Numbered from the stretch's first letter, positions 17,109 through 26,463 are shown. The stretch: 64,000 bases of DNA from Acidobacteriota bacterium (GCA_016715115.1 JADKBM010000016.1:1550001-1614000), one strand, 5' to 3'. Numbers and translations are program-made. Notes: generated by a model from the sequence alone, not told the origin.

Positions 17109-17804
17109 TCAACTATCCGAATACTCGATCGGGTCCGTGACGCCGGCTTGCGCGAAACCGCGCAGACGCAACGCGCACGAGTCGCAGGTACCGCAAGCCT
17201 TGTCTTCGTTTCGATAACACGACCACGAAAGCTCAAGCGGTGCGCCGAGTTCGATTCCCTTCTTGACGATCTCCCCTTTTGAAAGATCGATGATCGGCGT
17301 TCGGATCGCAATCGTTGTTCCCGGCTTCGTTCCGGTTTCGATGGTCTTTTCAAACGCGTCGAAAAACTCGCGGCGGCAATCCGGATAACCGCTTGAATCT
17401 TCGGCGACCGCGCCGATATAGATCGCGCCGGCTCCGATCACTTCCGCCCAACTCGTCGCGATCGCAAGGATATTCGCGTTCCGAAAAGGAACGTAACTCA
17501 TCGGGATCTCTTTGCTGCCAAGATCCGCTTCGGCAACCTCGATCGAACGATCCGTTAATGACGATCCGCCGATTTGCGCGAGATACTCGATCGAAACCTC
17601 GAGCCGTTGTTCGACACCGTAAAAATTGGCGATGTCGTTGAAGGCTTTCCGCTCGCGATTTTCGGTGCGTTGGCCGTAACTTACGTGAAGAAACGCGATC
17701 TCACTATGTTCCAACCAGGCGATCGCGGCCGTAACGCAAGAGTCCATTCCGCCGGAAACCAGAACTATCGCGAGCGGAGGAGTTTTCGGGGACGTCTTTT
17801 TCAT
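17109..17804 (-). CDS. queC: 7-cyano-7-deazaguanine synthase (preQ0 synthase)
   Basis: 231 residues. The PP-loop SGGMDS is at about 17-22, and the zinc-binding cysteines are in [18 protein letters not shown] (196, 204, 207, 210). QueC converts 7-carboxy-7-deazaguanine to preQ0 with ATP and ammonia, the step after QueE in queuosine synthesis. queE lies upstream on the same strand with a 124-bp spacer filled by an inverted heptad element. QueD and QueF are not in the window. The last codons and stop (TATTCGGATAGTTGA) resemble the TTCGGAATAGTTGAT repeat word. Confidence 0.95.
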   Translation of the reverse strand: MKKTSPKTPPLAIVLVSGGMDSCVTAAIAWLEHSEIAFLHVSYGQRTENRERKAFNDIANFYGVEQRLEVSIEYLAQIGGSSLTDRSIEVAEADLGSKEIPMSYVPFRNANILAIATSWAEVIGAGAIYIGAVAEDSSGYPDCRREFFDAFEKTIETGTKPGTTIAIRTPIIDLSKGEIVKKGIELGAPLELSWSCYRNEDKACGTCDSCALRLRGFAQAGVTDPIEYSDS

Positions 17805-17821
17805 CTCTTCTGTGCCCTTTC

Positions 17822-17908
17822 TTCGGAATAGCTGATAGTTGATGGTTCATAGTGGATAGTTCGAAGTCGATTATCAACTATCATCCATCAACTTTCAGCT
17901 ATTCCGAA
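17822..17908. repeat. 87-bp inverted repeat with heptad phasing
   Basis: Outer arms 17822-17845 (TTCGGAATAGCTGATAGTTG...) and 17885-17908 pair over 24 bp with one mismatch; an inner pair GATAGTT/AACTATC adds more stem. The whole element can be read as in-phase seven-base words (CTGATAG, TTGATGG, TTCATAG, TGGATAG...). It occupies the queE-queC spacer. Relatives are at 5821, 5913 and about 62739-62775. Confidence 0.88.
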
Positions 17909-17928
17909 AAGAAACGGGAACTCGACGT

Positions 17929-18576
17929 TCAGACTCCGTGAACATCGGCGCCCCAAATATACTTGTGCAGCTGAAGATTCAACCGAACTCCAACGCGGCT
18001 TCGGGCGATCGTTTCGGCGATCGCCTTCAAATCCTCAACGCCGAACACCGGCGAGATCAGAATCTCCTTGGCGCGGCTCTCAAGATGGTACTTCTGGACA
18101 ACTTCAAACGCGAATTCGAGATCGCTCAGGTTCGCGACGACAAATTTCACCTCATCTTTTGACGGATCGAGCCGTTCGAGATTCGGCCAATGATTGCGTT
18201 CGGACTCGCCTGATGCCGGACATTTCACGTCGAGAATGATTTTTGCTCGCGGATCGACTTTCTGTGTAGAAACAAATCCGCCGGTTTCGATCAGGACCTC
18301 GTAACCGCGATCGCAGAGTTCGCTTATAAAGGGGAAAACGTTCTTCTGCGCGAGAGGTTCGCCGCCGGTGACCTCGACGAGTTTGCAACCGAATTCCTCG
18401 AGTCTTTCGAAGATCGTGGCAAACGACAAGCGTTCGCCTCCGGTAAACGTGTATTCGCTGTCGCACCAGACGCAGCGCATCGGGCAACCGGTCAAACGCA
18501 CGAAAGAACACGACCGTCCGGCGTGCGATGATTCGCCCTGGATCGACAGAAACATCTCGGTAACGCGCAGGTCCAT
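17929..18576 (-). CDS. queE: 7-carboxy-7-deazaguanine synthase, radical SAM
   Basis: 215 residues starting MDLRVTEMFLSIQGESSHAGRS; SIQGE and the radical-SAM cluster motif GCPMRCVWC (Cys 31, 35, 38, spacing CxxxCxxC) identify QueE. It converts 6-carboxytetrahydropterin to 7-carboxy-7-deazaguanine with SAM and a 4Fe-4S cluster. The gene overlaps the upstream small secreted protein by one base (TAATG), implying coupling, and feeds queC downstream. Confidence 0.95.
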   Translation of the reverse strand: MDLRVTEMFLSIQGESSHAGRSCSFVRLTGCPMRCVWCDSEYTFTGGERLSFATIFERLEEFGCKLVEVTGGEPLAQKNVFPFISELCDRGYEVLIETGGFVSTQKVDPRAKIILDVKCPASGESERNHWPNLERLDPSKDEVKFVVANLSDLEFAFEVVQKYHLESRAKEILISPVFGVEDLKAIAETIARSRVGVRLNLQLHKYIWGADVHGV

Positions 18577-19031
18577 TATTTGAATGATCGGACGATCCTG
18601 GTCACGACCGCGTTATAGGTCTTTCGCTTCGATTCGTCGTACTCGATCATAAACGTGATAAACGCTCCTTCGGAATTCTCCATCGTCTTCTGGTAATAGA
18701 TTCGACCGTTCTCCTTGCCCGAGATCACAAAGAACGAACCTTTCAGGACTTTATACGAAACGCTCGCTCCCTTTTCTCTGAGAATCGCGTTGTACTCATT
18801 CGAAAGCGTTTCGTTGAGCAGTAAATTGCTCCCGTAAACGCGCATCTCGGCGCCGGTGCCAAGAAAGATCTGACCGTCGCCGTTTTCCGCCTCGCCTTGA
18901 GGCGTGAGCAGATCCGACGGATACGAGATCGTATAACCGAACCGCGCATTGTTGTAGTTCCGGTACTTCGTTTGACCGTAACCGAGCGTCGAAACGGTCA
19001 GGATCACGAGAATTATCAGAAGTTTCTTCAT
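18576..19031 (-). CDS. Small secreted protein of unknown function
   Basis: 151 residues with a signal peptide (MKKLLIILVILTVSTLGYGQ). The mature part (NNARFGYTISYPSDLL ... GEAENGDGQIFL) has the opening typical of PsbP-like/DUF1795-type secreted domains, and ends KTYNAVVTRIVRSFK. The function is unknown. Its stop and the queE start share a base, so it is translated together with queE even though an exported protein has no obvious place in a cytoplasmic pathway. Confidence 0.75.
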   Translation of the reverse strand: MKKLLIILVILTVSTLGYGQTKYRNYNNARFGYTISYPSDLLTPQGEAENGDGQIFLGTGAEMRVYGSNLLLNETLSNEYNAILREKGASVSYKVLKGSFFVISGKENGRIYYQKTMENSEGAFITFMIEYDESKRKTYNAVVTRIVRSFK

Positions 19032-19096
19032 AAGACAAAACCCTCCGGGTTATTGGCCCAATTCGATGATTTCGCCATTTGGATTAGAAGTCAAAC

Positions 19097-19138
19097 GGAA
19101 CGACGCGAGGCCTGTCGAAACAGACCTCGCGTCGTTTC
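19097..19138 (-). terminator. Strong hairpin downstream of the VIT-VWA gene
   Basis: Arms AACGACGCGAGG and CCTCGCGTCGTT plus inner CTGT/ACAG enclose a CGAA tetraloop, 17 bp past the stop on the minus strand. Only a weak T-tract (GTTTG) follows, so it is a probable rather than certain terminator. Confidence 0.6.
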
Positions 19139-19154
19139 TTGCATCCGATGACCG

Positions 19155-21890
19155 TCAGCGATACTGCGGCGAAATGTACGTCACCGCGTCAAGTTCGGCG
19201 ATCGCCGCGATCTTTTCGACCCCGATGCGGCCGACGACCGCGCTGATCGAGGACACCTCGGTGAGTACTTCGAATCCCGCCGCTTTCAAGGCGCTGATCG
19301 TTTCGGGCTTCAGGTCCGTGAGTCGGACGACGATTTCCGCCTTGCCGTCGACAACGAATCTTGACTCGTCGGGTGACGCCGGAGATTTCGACTTCAATCG
19401 TTCGATGATCGCCGCAACCGGACCGGAATACTTCGCGGCGATCTTCCGCGCGTGGATTTGCGCCGGCGTCGGTTTGACGGCGAACCCGCCAAGTTCGGGG
19501 ACGCCTTTGCGGTCGGCGGGCGTAAACCGGTAATTCACTTTGCCGGCAACCTCGACGGGCTCGCTTCCCTGCTTGATCTTGAACTTGGTTTTTCGGGCTG
19601 CGGTTTCGGCGGCCGGACGAAGCACCGAATTTCCGCTCGTCGCCGTCGCCGACGTGACTGCGCCGGTTGCATCGATCGTGACTTCGACCGTGACCAACGC
19701 ATCGGTGCCGTCCCAAACGACCGACTTGGCGAGCGCCGCCTTCGGCAGTTTGGTGGCCTTGCCTTTCGTTGCCGTTCTGTTGTTTTCGGTTCGGAAGTTC
19801 GTGACTTCTTCTCCGTCAATCACAAAGACGTTCTCGCTTCCGCTGGAGCCGTCGATCTGCATCCCGCGTCCGCGGCCGCCTCCGGAACCGTTGAGTTCGT
19901 CCGGCCGGATCACGGTTTTCAGCCCCGTTTCGCTCATATCGATCAAAACCGCCGAATCTGAACTGACGTCGACGGTCGCGGTCGAGTAAGACATCGTCTG
20001 CAATTGCGAATAGCTCCGACCGTTGACCGGCAGCTCCTGAATCGCCTTCCGGTCCACTCCTTCGGGCAGTTCGACCGGGACCTCGATGCGCCGCGGCGCC
20101 TGATTTCCGTCGGTCACGATCCGTTCCTCGACGGCGACGAATGATGTGAACTTCGTCATCAGTCCGTAATCGAGCGCTAGGTCGGTGATCGCCTTCGTGA
20201 TCTCAGGTTTTGAGTTCGTGTAATCCTGTCGGGTCAGTTCGTCGATGCGCGTCCGAGCCCAAAGCGTCGCGAGAACGTCGTGACGCGGTTCGTTCTCGGG
20301 AAATGTCACCGGGATCTCGCGAACCGTTTCCTGTCCCATAAATCTCCCGCGGATCTTGACCACGCCGCTCGCCGGATTCTTGAAGCGGCCCTTGACGACG
20401 ATCGGTTTCGCGCTGAAGAGATCGTTGATCCGCGCCGGATAAACATCAGCAACCTCAAGTCCGCTGAACTCAAGCGAGATATCGGTTAACAAGGGACTTC
20501 GAACACGCTCGTGAAAACGCTTCGCGGCCGCCGAACCGTCGCTGTTGGGAAGGACGTACTCGACCTCGCCGCGTCCCTCTTCGGCCATTTTGTCGAGCAA
20601 TTCGCGATTGACCGAACTGCCGATGCCGAAACTGAAAACGCGCGCGTTTTTGTGCTTTTGGACCTCGGCGATGATCTCGCCCTCGTTGCCGACGTAGCCG
20701 TCGGTCATAAAGCAAACGATGCGCAGATGATCCTGCTCGTCGCTCGGGTCGAGCGCGGCGCGTATCGCCTTCATCATCTCCGTTCCCCCGGCGCCTTCGC
20801 GGGACGCGAGAAACGCCTGTGCTTTCGACATATTTTCCGGCGTTGCCGGAACCGGTTCCGGAAACAGAATGGCGGTGTCGCCGGCGAAAGTAATGAGATT
20901 GAACGTGTCGCGCGGATTCAATCCGTCGAGCGCGAGCATCATCGATTCTTTTGCCTTTTCGATCGGAAAACCTCCCATCGAGCCGGAAGTGTCGAGCACG
21001 AACACGATCTCTTTCGGCGTCACGTCCTCGATCCGCGGATTGTCGGGCGGCTGCAGGATCAACGTGAAATATCCGCCTTTCGGACCGCGGTGCGTGAGTA
21101 TCGCGTCCTCGATGCGCTTCCCGGAAACGTCGTACCGCAAGACGAAATCCTTGTTCGGGATCACATCCGAATCCTTGATCTTCACGTTGTAACTGCTTGC
21201 CGTGACCATCGCGGCTTCGATCTGATGCGTTCGCGATTCGACGCTTTCGATCGGCACGCCGGCATCGATGTTGACCTCGACCGAAATATCGTGGCCCGCG
21301 CGAACCTCCGCGTATTGCGGCGTGATCCTGGCAGCTTCAGCGTTCGGGACCGACGCCGGCGTATATCGCGGTCCGACGGTCATCGGAAAGACGAACTCGT
21401 ATTGGCCCGCTTCGTATTTCAGCGTTTCGACATAGCTGATCTCGATCGTGATCTTCTCTCCGGGCAGGATATTCGCAACCGACTGCGTGAAGATATTGGT
21501 CCGTTCCTGATCGAGCAGGCTGGCGATCTGACCGGTCGATTTCGCGGCTTCGTAAACCTCGCGCGCCTGTTCGCGCCGCATAATTCGGCCGCGCACGACG
21601 CGTTCGCCGATGCGCATCGTCATCTCATCGACCGCGGCGTCATTCGGGAGCGGAAAAACATAAACCGCTTCGATCTTGTCGGTGAAGTTGTTTTCGAATT
21701 CCTGTGTGACGCGGACACGGGAGAGAAATCCGGTTATTTCCGCCTTGACGTCCGTATGCTTCAAAGGACAGACGCCGATCGGCTTGCTGTCCGGCCCAAT
21801 TGCGTTGAGCGTTCCTTCGGTTATCTTTTGAGCGTTCGCGGCGAGCGCCAGAAAGAGGCACAAAAAAGCCGGAAAGATAAATTTTTTCAT
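19155..21890 (-). CDS. Secreted VIT-VWA protein with receptor-plug-like segment and TonB_C-like domain
   Basis: 911 residues. Signal peptide 1-20; VIT domain about 23-155 (DKIEAVYVFPLPNDAAVDEM, RIMRREQAREVYE); VWA domain about 292-460 with an intact MIDAS, DTSGSMG at 300-306 and MTDGYVG near 395. Residues about 614-705 (ELPVNGRSYSQLQTMS ... SGSENVFVIDGEEVTNFR) read like the plug of Oar-type TonB-dependent receptors. Residues about 727-790 (VTVEVTIDATGAVTSATATSG ... RKTKFKI) match the TonB C-terminal fold. The VIT and VWA calls are secure; the C-terminal parts are my pattern reading. A role in the envelope with metal-dependent ligand binding is likely; the partner is unknown. Confidence 0.88.
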   Translation of the reverse strand: MKKFIFPAFLCLFLALAANAQKITEGTLNAIGPDSKPIGVCPLKHTDVKAEITGFLSRVRVTQEFENNFTDKIEAVYVFPLPNDAAVDEMTMRIGERVVRGRIMRREQAREVYEAAKSTGQIASLLDQERTNIFTQSVANILPGEKITIEISYVETLKYEAGQYEFVFPMTVGPRYTPASVPNAEAARITPQYAEVRAGHDISVEVNIDAGVPIESVESRTHQIEAAMVTASSYNVKIKDSDVIPNKDFVLRYDVSGKRIEDAILTHRGPKGGYFTLILQPPDNPRIEDVTPKEIVFVLDTSGSMGGFPIEKAKESMMLALDGLNPRDTFNLITFAGDTAILFPEPVPATPENMSKAQAFLASREGAGGTEMMKAIRAALDPSDEQDHLRIVCFMTDGYVGNEGEIIAEVQKHKNARVFSFGIGSSVNRELLDKMAEEGRGEVEYVLPNSDGSAAAKRFHERVRSPLLTDISLEFSGLEVADVYPARINDLFSAKPIVVKGRFKNPASGVVKIRGRFMGQETVREIPVTFPENEPRHDVLATLWARTRIDELTRQDYTNSKPEITKAITDLALDYGLMTKFTSFVAVEERIVTDGNQAPRRIEVPVELPEGVDRKAIQELPVNGRSYSQLQTMSYSTATVDVSSDSAVLIDMSETGLKTVIRPDELNGSGGGRGRGMQIDGSSGSENVFVIDGEEVTNFRTENNRTATKGKATKLPKAALAKSVVWDGTDALVTVEVTIDATGAVTSATATSGNSVLRPAAETAARKTKFKIKQGSEPVEVAGKVNYRFTPADRKGVPELGGFAVKPTPAQIHARKIAAKYSGPVAAIIERLKSKSPASPDESRFVVDGKAEIVVRLTDLKPETISALKAAGFEVLTEVSSISAVVGRIGVEKIAAIAELDAVTYISPQYR

Positions 21891-22204
21891 TAGTTTACCT
21901 CGATACTAAGTTTGAAATTTTCTTCCCGCGAGAATTACATTTACTAGGTAGTTTGAACGTTCAGTTCGGTTGCTTCTTGCGCGGAATTTTTTTGCCGGAT
22001 GGAAACCCGGATCGGATTCGATTGAACTTCGTCTTTGCAGATCTGGCGATCCTCGCTTGAATTTAAAAAGACTCCCGCGAGTTTTCTCAGGCGAAGACCG
22101 CCAAGATCGCGGCGTTCAGGACTTGGTCGCCGACGACGCGGGCGCCGCGGTGATACGACTTTCGGAGTTTTTTGCGTTAGAATCGGTAGATCAAGGAGAT
22201 TTCA
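21891..22204. other. Divergent intergenic region, no gene seen
   Basis: 314 bp between the divergent VIT-VWA and pepP starts. It should hold both promoters. A TTAGAAT word 27 bp before pepP (about 22177) and an AAGGAG ribosome site at 22193-22198 are visible; I see no long repeat, RNA gene or credible ORF. Confidence 0.5.
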
Positions 22205-23512
22205 ATGCGTAAACAACTAAAGGATTTTATCGAACAGATCGGCAAGGACGCGGTCGCGATCATTCCCGCGGCGCACGAGCAAACACGCAGTTACGACACC
22301 GAATTCAAGTTTCATCAGGATCCGGATTTCAACTATCTGACCGGCTTTCCCGAGCCGGACGCGATCGCGGTCATCGCACCGGCGAACAAGAAGGCGCCGT
22401 TCACGTTATTCGTGCGGCCGCGCGATCCGTTGATGGAGACCTGGTACGGCAGACGCCAAGGCGTCGAAGGCGCGAAAAAGAATTACGGTGCCGACAAGGC
22501 TTTTCCGATCGAGAAATTCGAATCCGAACTGCCGAAACTTCTCAACGGAAACGAGAAGCTCTATTACCGCTTCGGACTCGACGGAAAACTCGACCAGACG
22601 ATCCTTCAATACCTTTCGGGCCAGCGATTCAGACGTTTGAAGACGGCATATCCGCCGCACACTATAGTCGATCCGACGCTGATCATCGGCGAAATGCGGC
22701 TGCACAAGACGTCCGAGGAAGTCGCCTTGATGCAGAAGGCCGCCGACATCGCGGCCGAGGCGCATATTGTCGCGATGCGGGCCTGCAAACCCGGAATGAA
22801 CGAGGCGCAGATCGAAGCGATCATCGAATATCACTTTCGTATGTCGGGCGCGACGGGATCATCTTACAACTCGATCGTCGGCGGCGGCGCGAACGCGACG
22901 ATCCTGCATTATGTCGAGAACAATGCGCCGCTCAAGGACGGCGAACTGCTCTTGGTCGATGCCGGTTGCGCTTATGAGGGTTACGCGTCGGACATCACCC
23001 GAACGTTTCCCGTGAACGGCCGCTTCACCAAGGCTCAACGAGAGGTTTATGACGTCGTGCTCGATGTCCAGTTGGAATGCCTCGCGGCGACAAAGACCGG
23101 AATCACGGTCAAGGGCCGGCAGGATCTTTCGATCGAGCTGCTGACGGAAGGAATGAAGAAGCTCGGACTGCTCAAAGGAAAGACCAAGGATCTGATCAAG
23201 AAGAAGGAATTCCTGAAATACTATATGCACGGCGTCGGGCATTACCTCGGACTCGACGTGCACGATGCGGGACGGTATTTTATGGAACAGAAAGCAAAGA
23301 ACTCGCGGCCGTTCGCGCCGGGAATGGTACTCACGGTAGAACCCGGATTGTACATTCCGGCCGACGACAAGGATGCGCCGTCGAAGTATCGCGGCATCGG
23401 CGTCCGGATCGAAGACGATGTTCTGGTGACGGAAGACGGCAATCTCAATCTGACCGCCGGCGTTCCGAAGGACGCCGACGCGATCGAAGAAATAATGAAC
23501 AGCGGGAGATGA
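22205..23512 (+). CDS. pepP: Xaa-Pro aminopeptidase, M24B family
   Basis: 435 residues, the usual length. The N-terminal aminopeptidase-P domain (AAHEQTRSYDTEFKFHQDPDFNYLTGFPEPDA) precedes the pita-bread metallopeptidase fold with DAGCAYEGYASDITRTFP (two Asp ligands), HGVGHYLGLDVHD (His), EPGLYIP (Glu) and GVRIEDDVLVT (Glu). The enzyme removes N-terminal residues preceding proline using two Mn ions in the cytoplasm. An AAGGAG lies 6 bases before the ATG and a clear terminator follows. Confidence 0.95.
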   Translation: MRKQLKDFIEQIGKDAVAIIPAAHEQTRSYDTEFKFHQDPDFNYLTGFPEPDAIAVIAPANKKAPFTLFVRPRDPLMETWYGRRQGVEGAKKNYGADKAFPIEKFESELPKLLNGNEKLYYRFGLDGKLDQTILQYLSGQRFRRLKTAYPPHTIVDPTLIIGEMRLHKTSEEVALMQKAADIAAEAHIVAMRACKPGMNEAQIEAIIEYHFRMSGATGSSYNSIVGGGANATILHYVENNAPLKDGELLLVDAGCAYEGYASDITRTFPVNGRFTKAQREVYDVVLDVQLECLAATKTGITVKGRQDLSIELLTEGMKKLGLLKGKTKDLIKKKEFLKYYMHGVGHYLGLDVHDAGRYFMEQKAKNSRPFAPGMVLTVEPGLYIPADDKDAPSKYRGIGVRIEDDVLVTEDGNLNLTAGVPKDADAIEEIMNSGR

Positions 23513-23529
23513 TTCCTGGATCGAACAAG

Positions 23530-23560
23530 AAAAGGCACGTGAAAGCGTGCCTTTTCGTTT
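23530..23560 (+). terminator. Rho-independent terminator of pepP
   Basis: AAAAGGCACG and CGTGCCTTTT arms with loop TGAAAG, then CGTTTGATT, 17 bp after the stop. The 264-bp junction to the convergent secreted-protein gene holds nothing else recognisable. Confidence 0.85.
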
Positions 23561-23776
23561 GATTCGTTGAACCCGGATTACGCATCAGCGCGGTTTGCCC
23601 GCAGATCTTCGCGAATCCGCGCCAATAAGAATCGGGTCCAAAACCCTGTAGCTCAAACCCGTTTCTTGATTTTTGTCCCACCAGGCCGGCCGAATCGTTG
23701 AAACGAGTTTTCGTTTGGCTTCGGATCAACTTCGTATTCGCGGACAAAACTCCCAATTGCGTAAAATGGGTTGAAC

Positions 23777-24604
23777 TTAGTTGCCCAAGAACCTCGCCGT
23801 ATAAACATACTGGCCGTACGGCACGCCGCGCACCGAAAGCCGCATTCCGAGACGAATCGTCATCGGATTGCGATAGAGACTGTTGATCACCGAATTAGGA
23901 AATCCGAGGGCGCGGAAATACTCGCGCGAAAAGCCGAGCGTATTGGCGCGCGAATAGCTCTCGACATAAGAGTTAAAAGCGCCCGGTGCAAGCAGTCCGG
24001 AAGAAAATTTCGTCCCGTTTCCGGTTGTCGTGAAGCTTCCGTTCAACGGCAAACCCGTATTCGGATCAACTGCCGCCGGGTCGTTCAACGCGACGCTCTC
24101 GATCGTCACCCGCGGCGCATAACTCATCGTACCGAAGAGATTCGCGGCCGTATCATTTGTCGAATCCCAGTTGATCGAGTGATTGTTGATCATATAGATA
24201 ATGTCCGAGGCCGTGCGGGCGGGAAACGTTATCCGCGCCATATCGGTGAAAACGGCAGTAGCGGTGACATTCGGATTCGGAACCGCGAGACAGCGATCAT
24301 CCGGACCTAAAACCACGCCGAGATCCGTCAGGAGAATCGCCGGATCACAACTTGAGTAGATAATCGCGTAACCGGACGATGCAATTCCGAGAAATTTCGC
24401 ATTCTTGCCGAACGAATCCGGCTCGCCGACCTCAGCGGCGGTCAAGGAGTTCGTTGCCGGGTTCGACGGCCGCTCAAGCGAAGTTTCCTTGATTCGTTCA
24501 CGCCGGCTTTTTGTTACTTCCTCACTGTCATCACTTGGCTTCTGAGCTATGGACACGTGCGCTCCAAAAATGATCAACATCAACAAGATCGTCAGTTTCT
24601 TCAT
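23777..24604 (-). CDS. Secreted protein of unknown function
   Basis: 275 residues from ATG 24604, which has AGGAG 6 bases upstream and gives a clean signal peptide (MKKLTILLMLIIFGAHVSIAQ). The longer frame to 24913 is rejected: its extra 103 residues are Arg-rich translation of hairpin DNA. The mature protein has no motif I can name; it includes LGIASSGYAIIYSSCDPAILLTDLG and SRANTLGFSREYFRALGFP, and ends in a beta-rich stretch (GMRLSVRGVPYGQYVYTARFLGN). Two cysteines flank the first part. It stands alone between pepP and the M16 pair. Confidence 0.72.
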   Translation of the reverse strand: MKKLTILLMLIIFGAHVSIAQKPSDDSEEVTKSRRERIKETSLERPSNPATNSLTAAEVGEPDSFGKNAKFLGIASSGYAIIYSSCDPAILLTDLGVVLGPDDRCLAVPNPNVTATAVFTDMARITFPARTASDIIYMINNHSINWDSTNDTAANLFGTMSYAPRVTIESVALNDPAAVDPNTGLPLNGSFTTTGNGTKFSSGLLAPGAFNSYVESYSRANTLGFSREYFRALGFPNSVINSLYRNPMTIRLGMRLSVRGVPYGQYVYTARFLGN

Positions 24605-24752
24605 ATTTCTCCTTTTTCTGGTAAAACCAAGAGGCCAAATGGCGGCCGTGTAGATATTCGTACGCGCAAGAAACGGATTCTTGCTGCAGGTTTCGTCGTT
24701 TTGCGGGTCGATTATGACAGTGATTCTGAAGAAAAGATACCTACGCCGCGCT

Positions 24753-24897
24753 CGGAGCGTCGGGCAACGCTCCGGTGCAGGCCGATTTCGACGGCGACGG
24801 CCGGACCGCCCCCGCGGTCCATCACGCGTACGGCGCGCGTGGCCAATAACGTCAACCAGCCGCGTCAGCGACGATTGGATCAGCCGTCGCTGACGCG
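24753..24897. other. Cluster of three perfect hairpins in a 420-bp gene-free region
   Basis: Stems: CGGAGCGT/ACGCTCCG (24753-24774, 6-base loop), GGACCGC/GCGGTCC (24803-24820, 4-base loop) and a 13-bp pair CGCGTCAGCGACG/CGTCGCTGACGCG (24861-24897, 11-base loop). They lie in 24605-25024, upstream of the secreted-protein gene and downstream of the M16 gene on the minus strand. No coding gene is credible here. Confidence 0.65.
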
Positions 24898-25024
24898 ACG
24901 AGTCACGAATCAACGAAATCCCGTGGGTTGAAACCCACCGCTGAATTCAGGCCATCGCTACGCGATTCGAATCTCGTCGGCGAACTTCTTCCTCAACCTT
25001 TTAAAACGTTCCAACTCCTTGGAT

Positions 25025-26383
25025 TCATCGACCCAGGAAGATGCTGCGGTTGATCGCGGCCGGGTTGCCGATGACGACGAAACGGAAATTGTTCATATAC
25101 TTTTGCGCGACACGGCGGATGTCGGTGTCCTTGACTTCGCGGATCTTGTCGAGAAATTCATACGTTTGCCGCCAGCCGCCTCCGTTCAATTCATACCGCG
25201 CCAGCGAACCGCCCTGCGCCGCGTTCGTTTCTTCGCCAATGTAATAAGTCGTCAGGAAATACCCCGTAACACCCGAGATCTCCTGATTTGCGACGAGCCG
25301 GGTCTTCAGGTTATTGATCTCCTGAAGCATCACACTCACCGCCTGATTCGCGTCGACCGCCGTGACGTATATGTTGGCGGTATTCACGCTCGCATTTCCG
25401 ATCTCGGCATTCGGCGCATATGACAACTGCCGTTTGACTCGAACTTCCTGATAGATCCGCGACTGGAGCAAACTGATCGCGACGCGCATCGCGTAGTAAT
25501 CAGGACTTCCCGGCGGCGGAGCGTTAAAAACGCCCCTGACGTAGTTCGTCGGAAGGTCACGCTGAACGATCTCAAGCGACGGTTTTGAAAAGTCGAGCGC
25601 CGGATAAAGCGTTTCCTTATAATTTCCGCGGGGCAGCTTTCCAAACGTCGCCTCAACCCGTTGCTTGATCATTTCCGGGTCGAGATCGCCGACGAAAACG
25701 AGCATCAACTGCGACGTTTGCATCACTTTTTTGTGATGGTCGCGAAGATTCTGAACAGTCAAAGCCGCGATAGTCTCAAGCGTGCCCGAAGGGTCGTTGG
25801 CGTACGGATGACCGGCATAGACGACTCTTTCTTCGAGGACCTCAAGGAAGTTGTCCGGATTGGTTTCCGCTTCACGCAGTCCTGTCAGCGTCTGCTCGCG
25901 CACTCGCTCGACATCCGCCGCCGCGAAAACCGGATTAATCGAAACGTCGGCGAAGATTTCCCAGATACGGTCGAAATTCTGGCGCGTCGCGGCAAGCGAA
26001 ATGACGCTGAAGTCCTTCGCCGGCGACCCGCCAATGCTGGATCCGGTGCGCGCCAGTTCACGCCGGACAACATCACGCGGAAACTTCTTTCCGGCTTCGA
26101 CCGCCGCGCTGATCATAAGTCCTTCGACGCCGGCGGTCTTGCTGTCGATGTTTCGGACGCCGCCGCGGATGAACAGACCCGCCGTCACCGTCTGCGCGCT
26201 CGGACGGCGCTTCACCAGAACTTTCAGTCCGTTGACTTCAAATTCCGTGACCTGTGACGCCTGATCCACGGTTCGCGGAACGCCGCCCGCAGCCTGCGCG
26301 AAAACAGTTGAACCGGCCGCCGTGATCGAAAGGACGATCAAGAGAATGAGTCTGCCGATCGATTTCATTTCGAATGATTTCAT
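25025..26383 (-). CDS. Exported M16-family subunit lacking the zinc motif
   Basis: 452 residues with a signal peptide (LILLIVLSITAAGSTVFAQ). The fold is M16 (AGLFIRGGVRN near 70; KQLSYAPNAEIG as the C-terminal R/Y region), but at the position of HxxEH it has GVEGLMISAAVEAG, with none of the zinc residues. In M16B pairs one subunit is catalytic and the other shapes the chamber; this looks like the second kind. It is encoded downstream of a catalytic partner on the same strand, with a 248-bp spacer that contains a purine/pyrimidine repeat. Confidence 0.85.
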   Translation of the reverse strand: MKSFEMKSIGRLILLIVLSITAAGSTVFAQAAGGVPRTVDQASQVTEFEVNGLKVLVKRRPSAQTVTAGLFIRGGVRNIDSKTAGVEGLMISAAVEAGKKFPRDVVRRELARTGSSIGGSPAKDFSVISLAATRQNFDRIWEIFADVSINPVFAAADVERVREQTLTGLREAETNPDNFLEVLEERVVYAGHPYANDPSGTLETIAALTVQNLRDHHKKVMQTSQLMLVFVGDLDPEMIKQRVEATFGKLPRGNYKETLYPALDFSKPSLEIVQRDLPTNYVRGVFNAPPPGSPDYYAMRVAISLLQSRIYQEVRVKRQLSYAPNAEIGNASVNTANIYVTAVDANQAVSVMLQEINNLKTRLVANQEISGVTGYFLTTYYIGEETNAAQGGSLARYELNGGGWRQTYEFLDKIREVKDTDIRRVAQKYMNNFRFVVIGNPAAINRSIFLGR

Positions 26384-26463
26384 AACTTTTATCGATTCCG
26401 TGAAAAGAACTTCCCCACACGCGATTTAATCGAGGAAAACAATCACCGCTAATCAACGAAAAG

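Noticed and set aside
24605..24913. N-terminal extension of the secreted orphan protein
   Set aside because: Arg-rich translation of hairpin DNA; the start at 24604 has a good ribosome site and begins a signal peptide.
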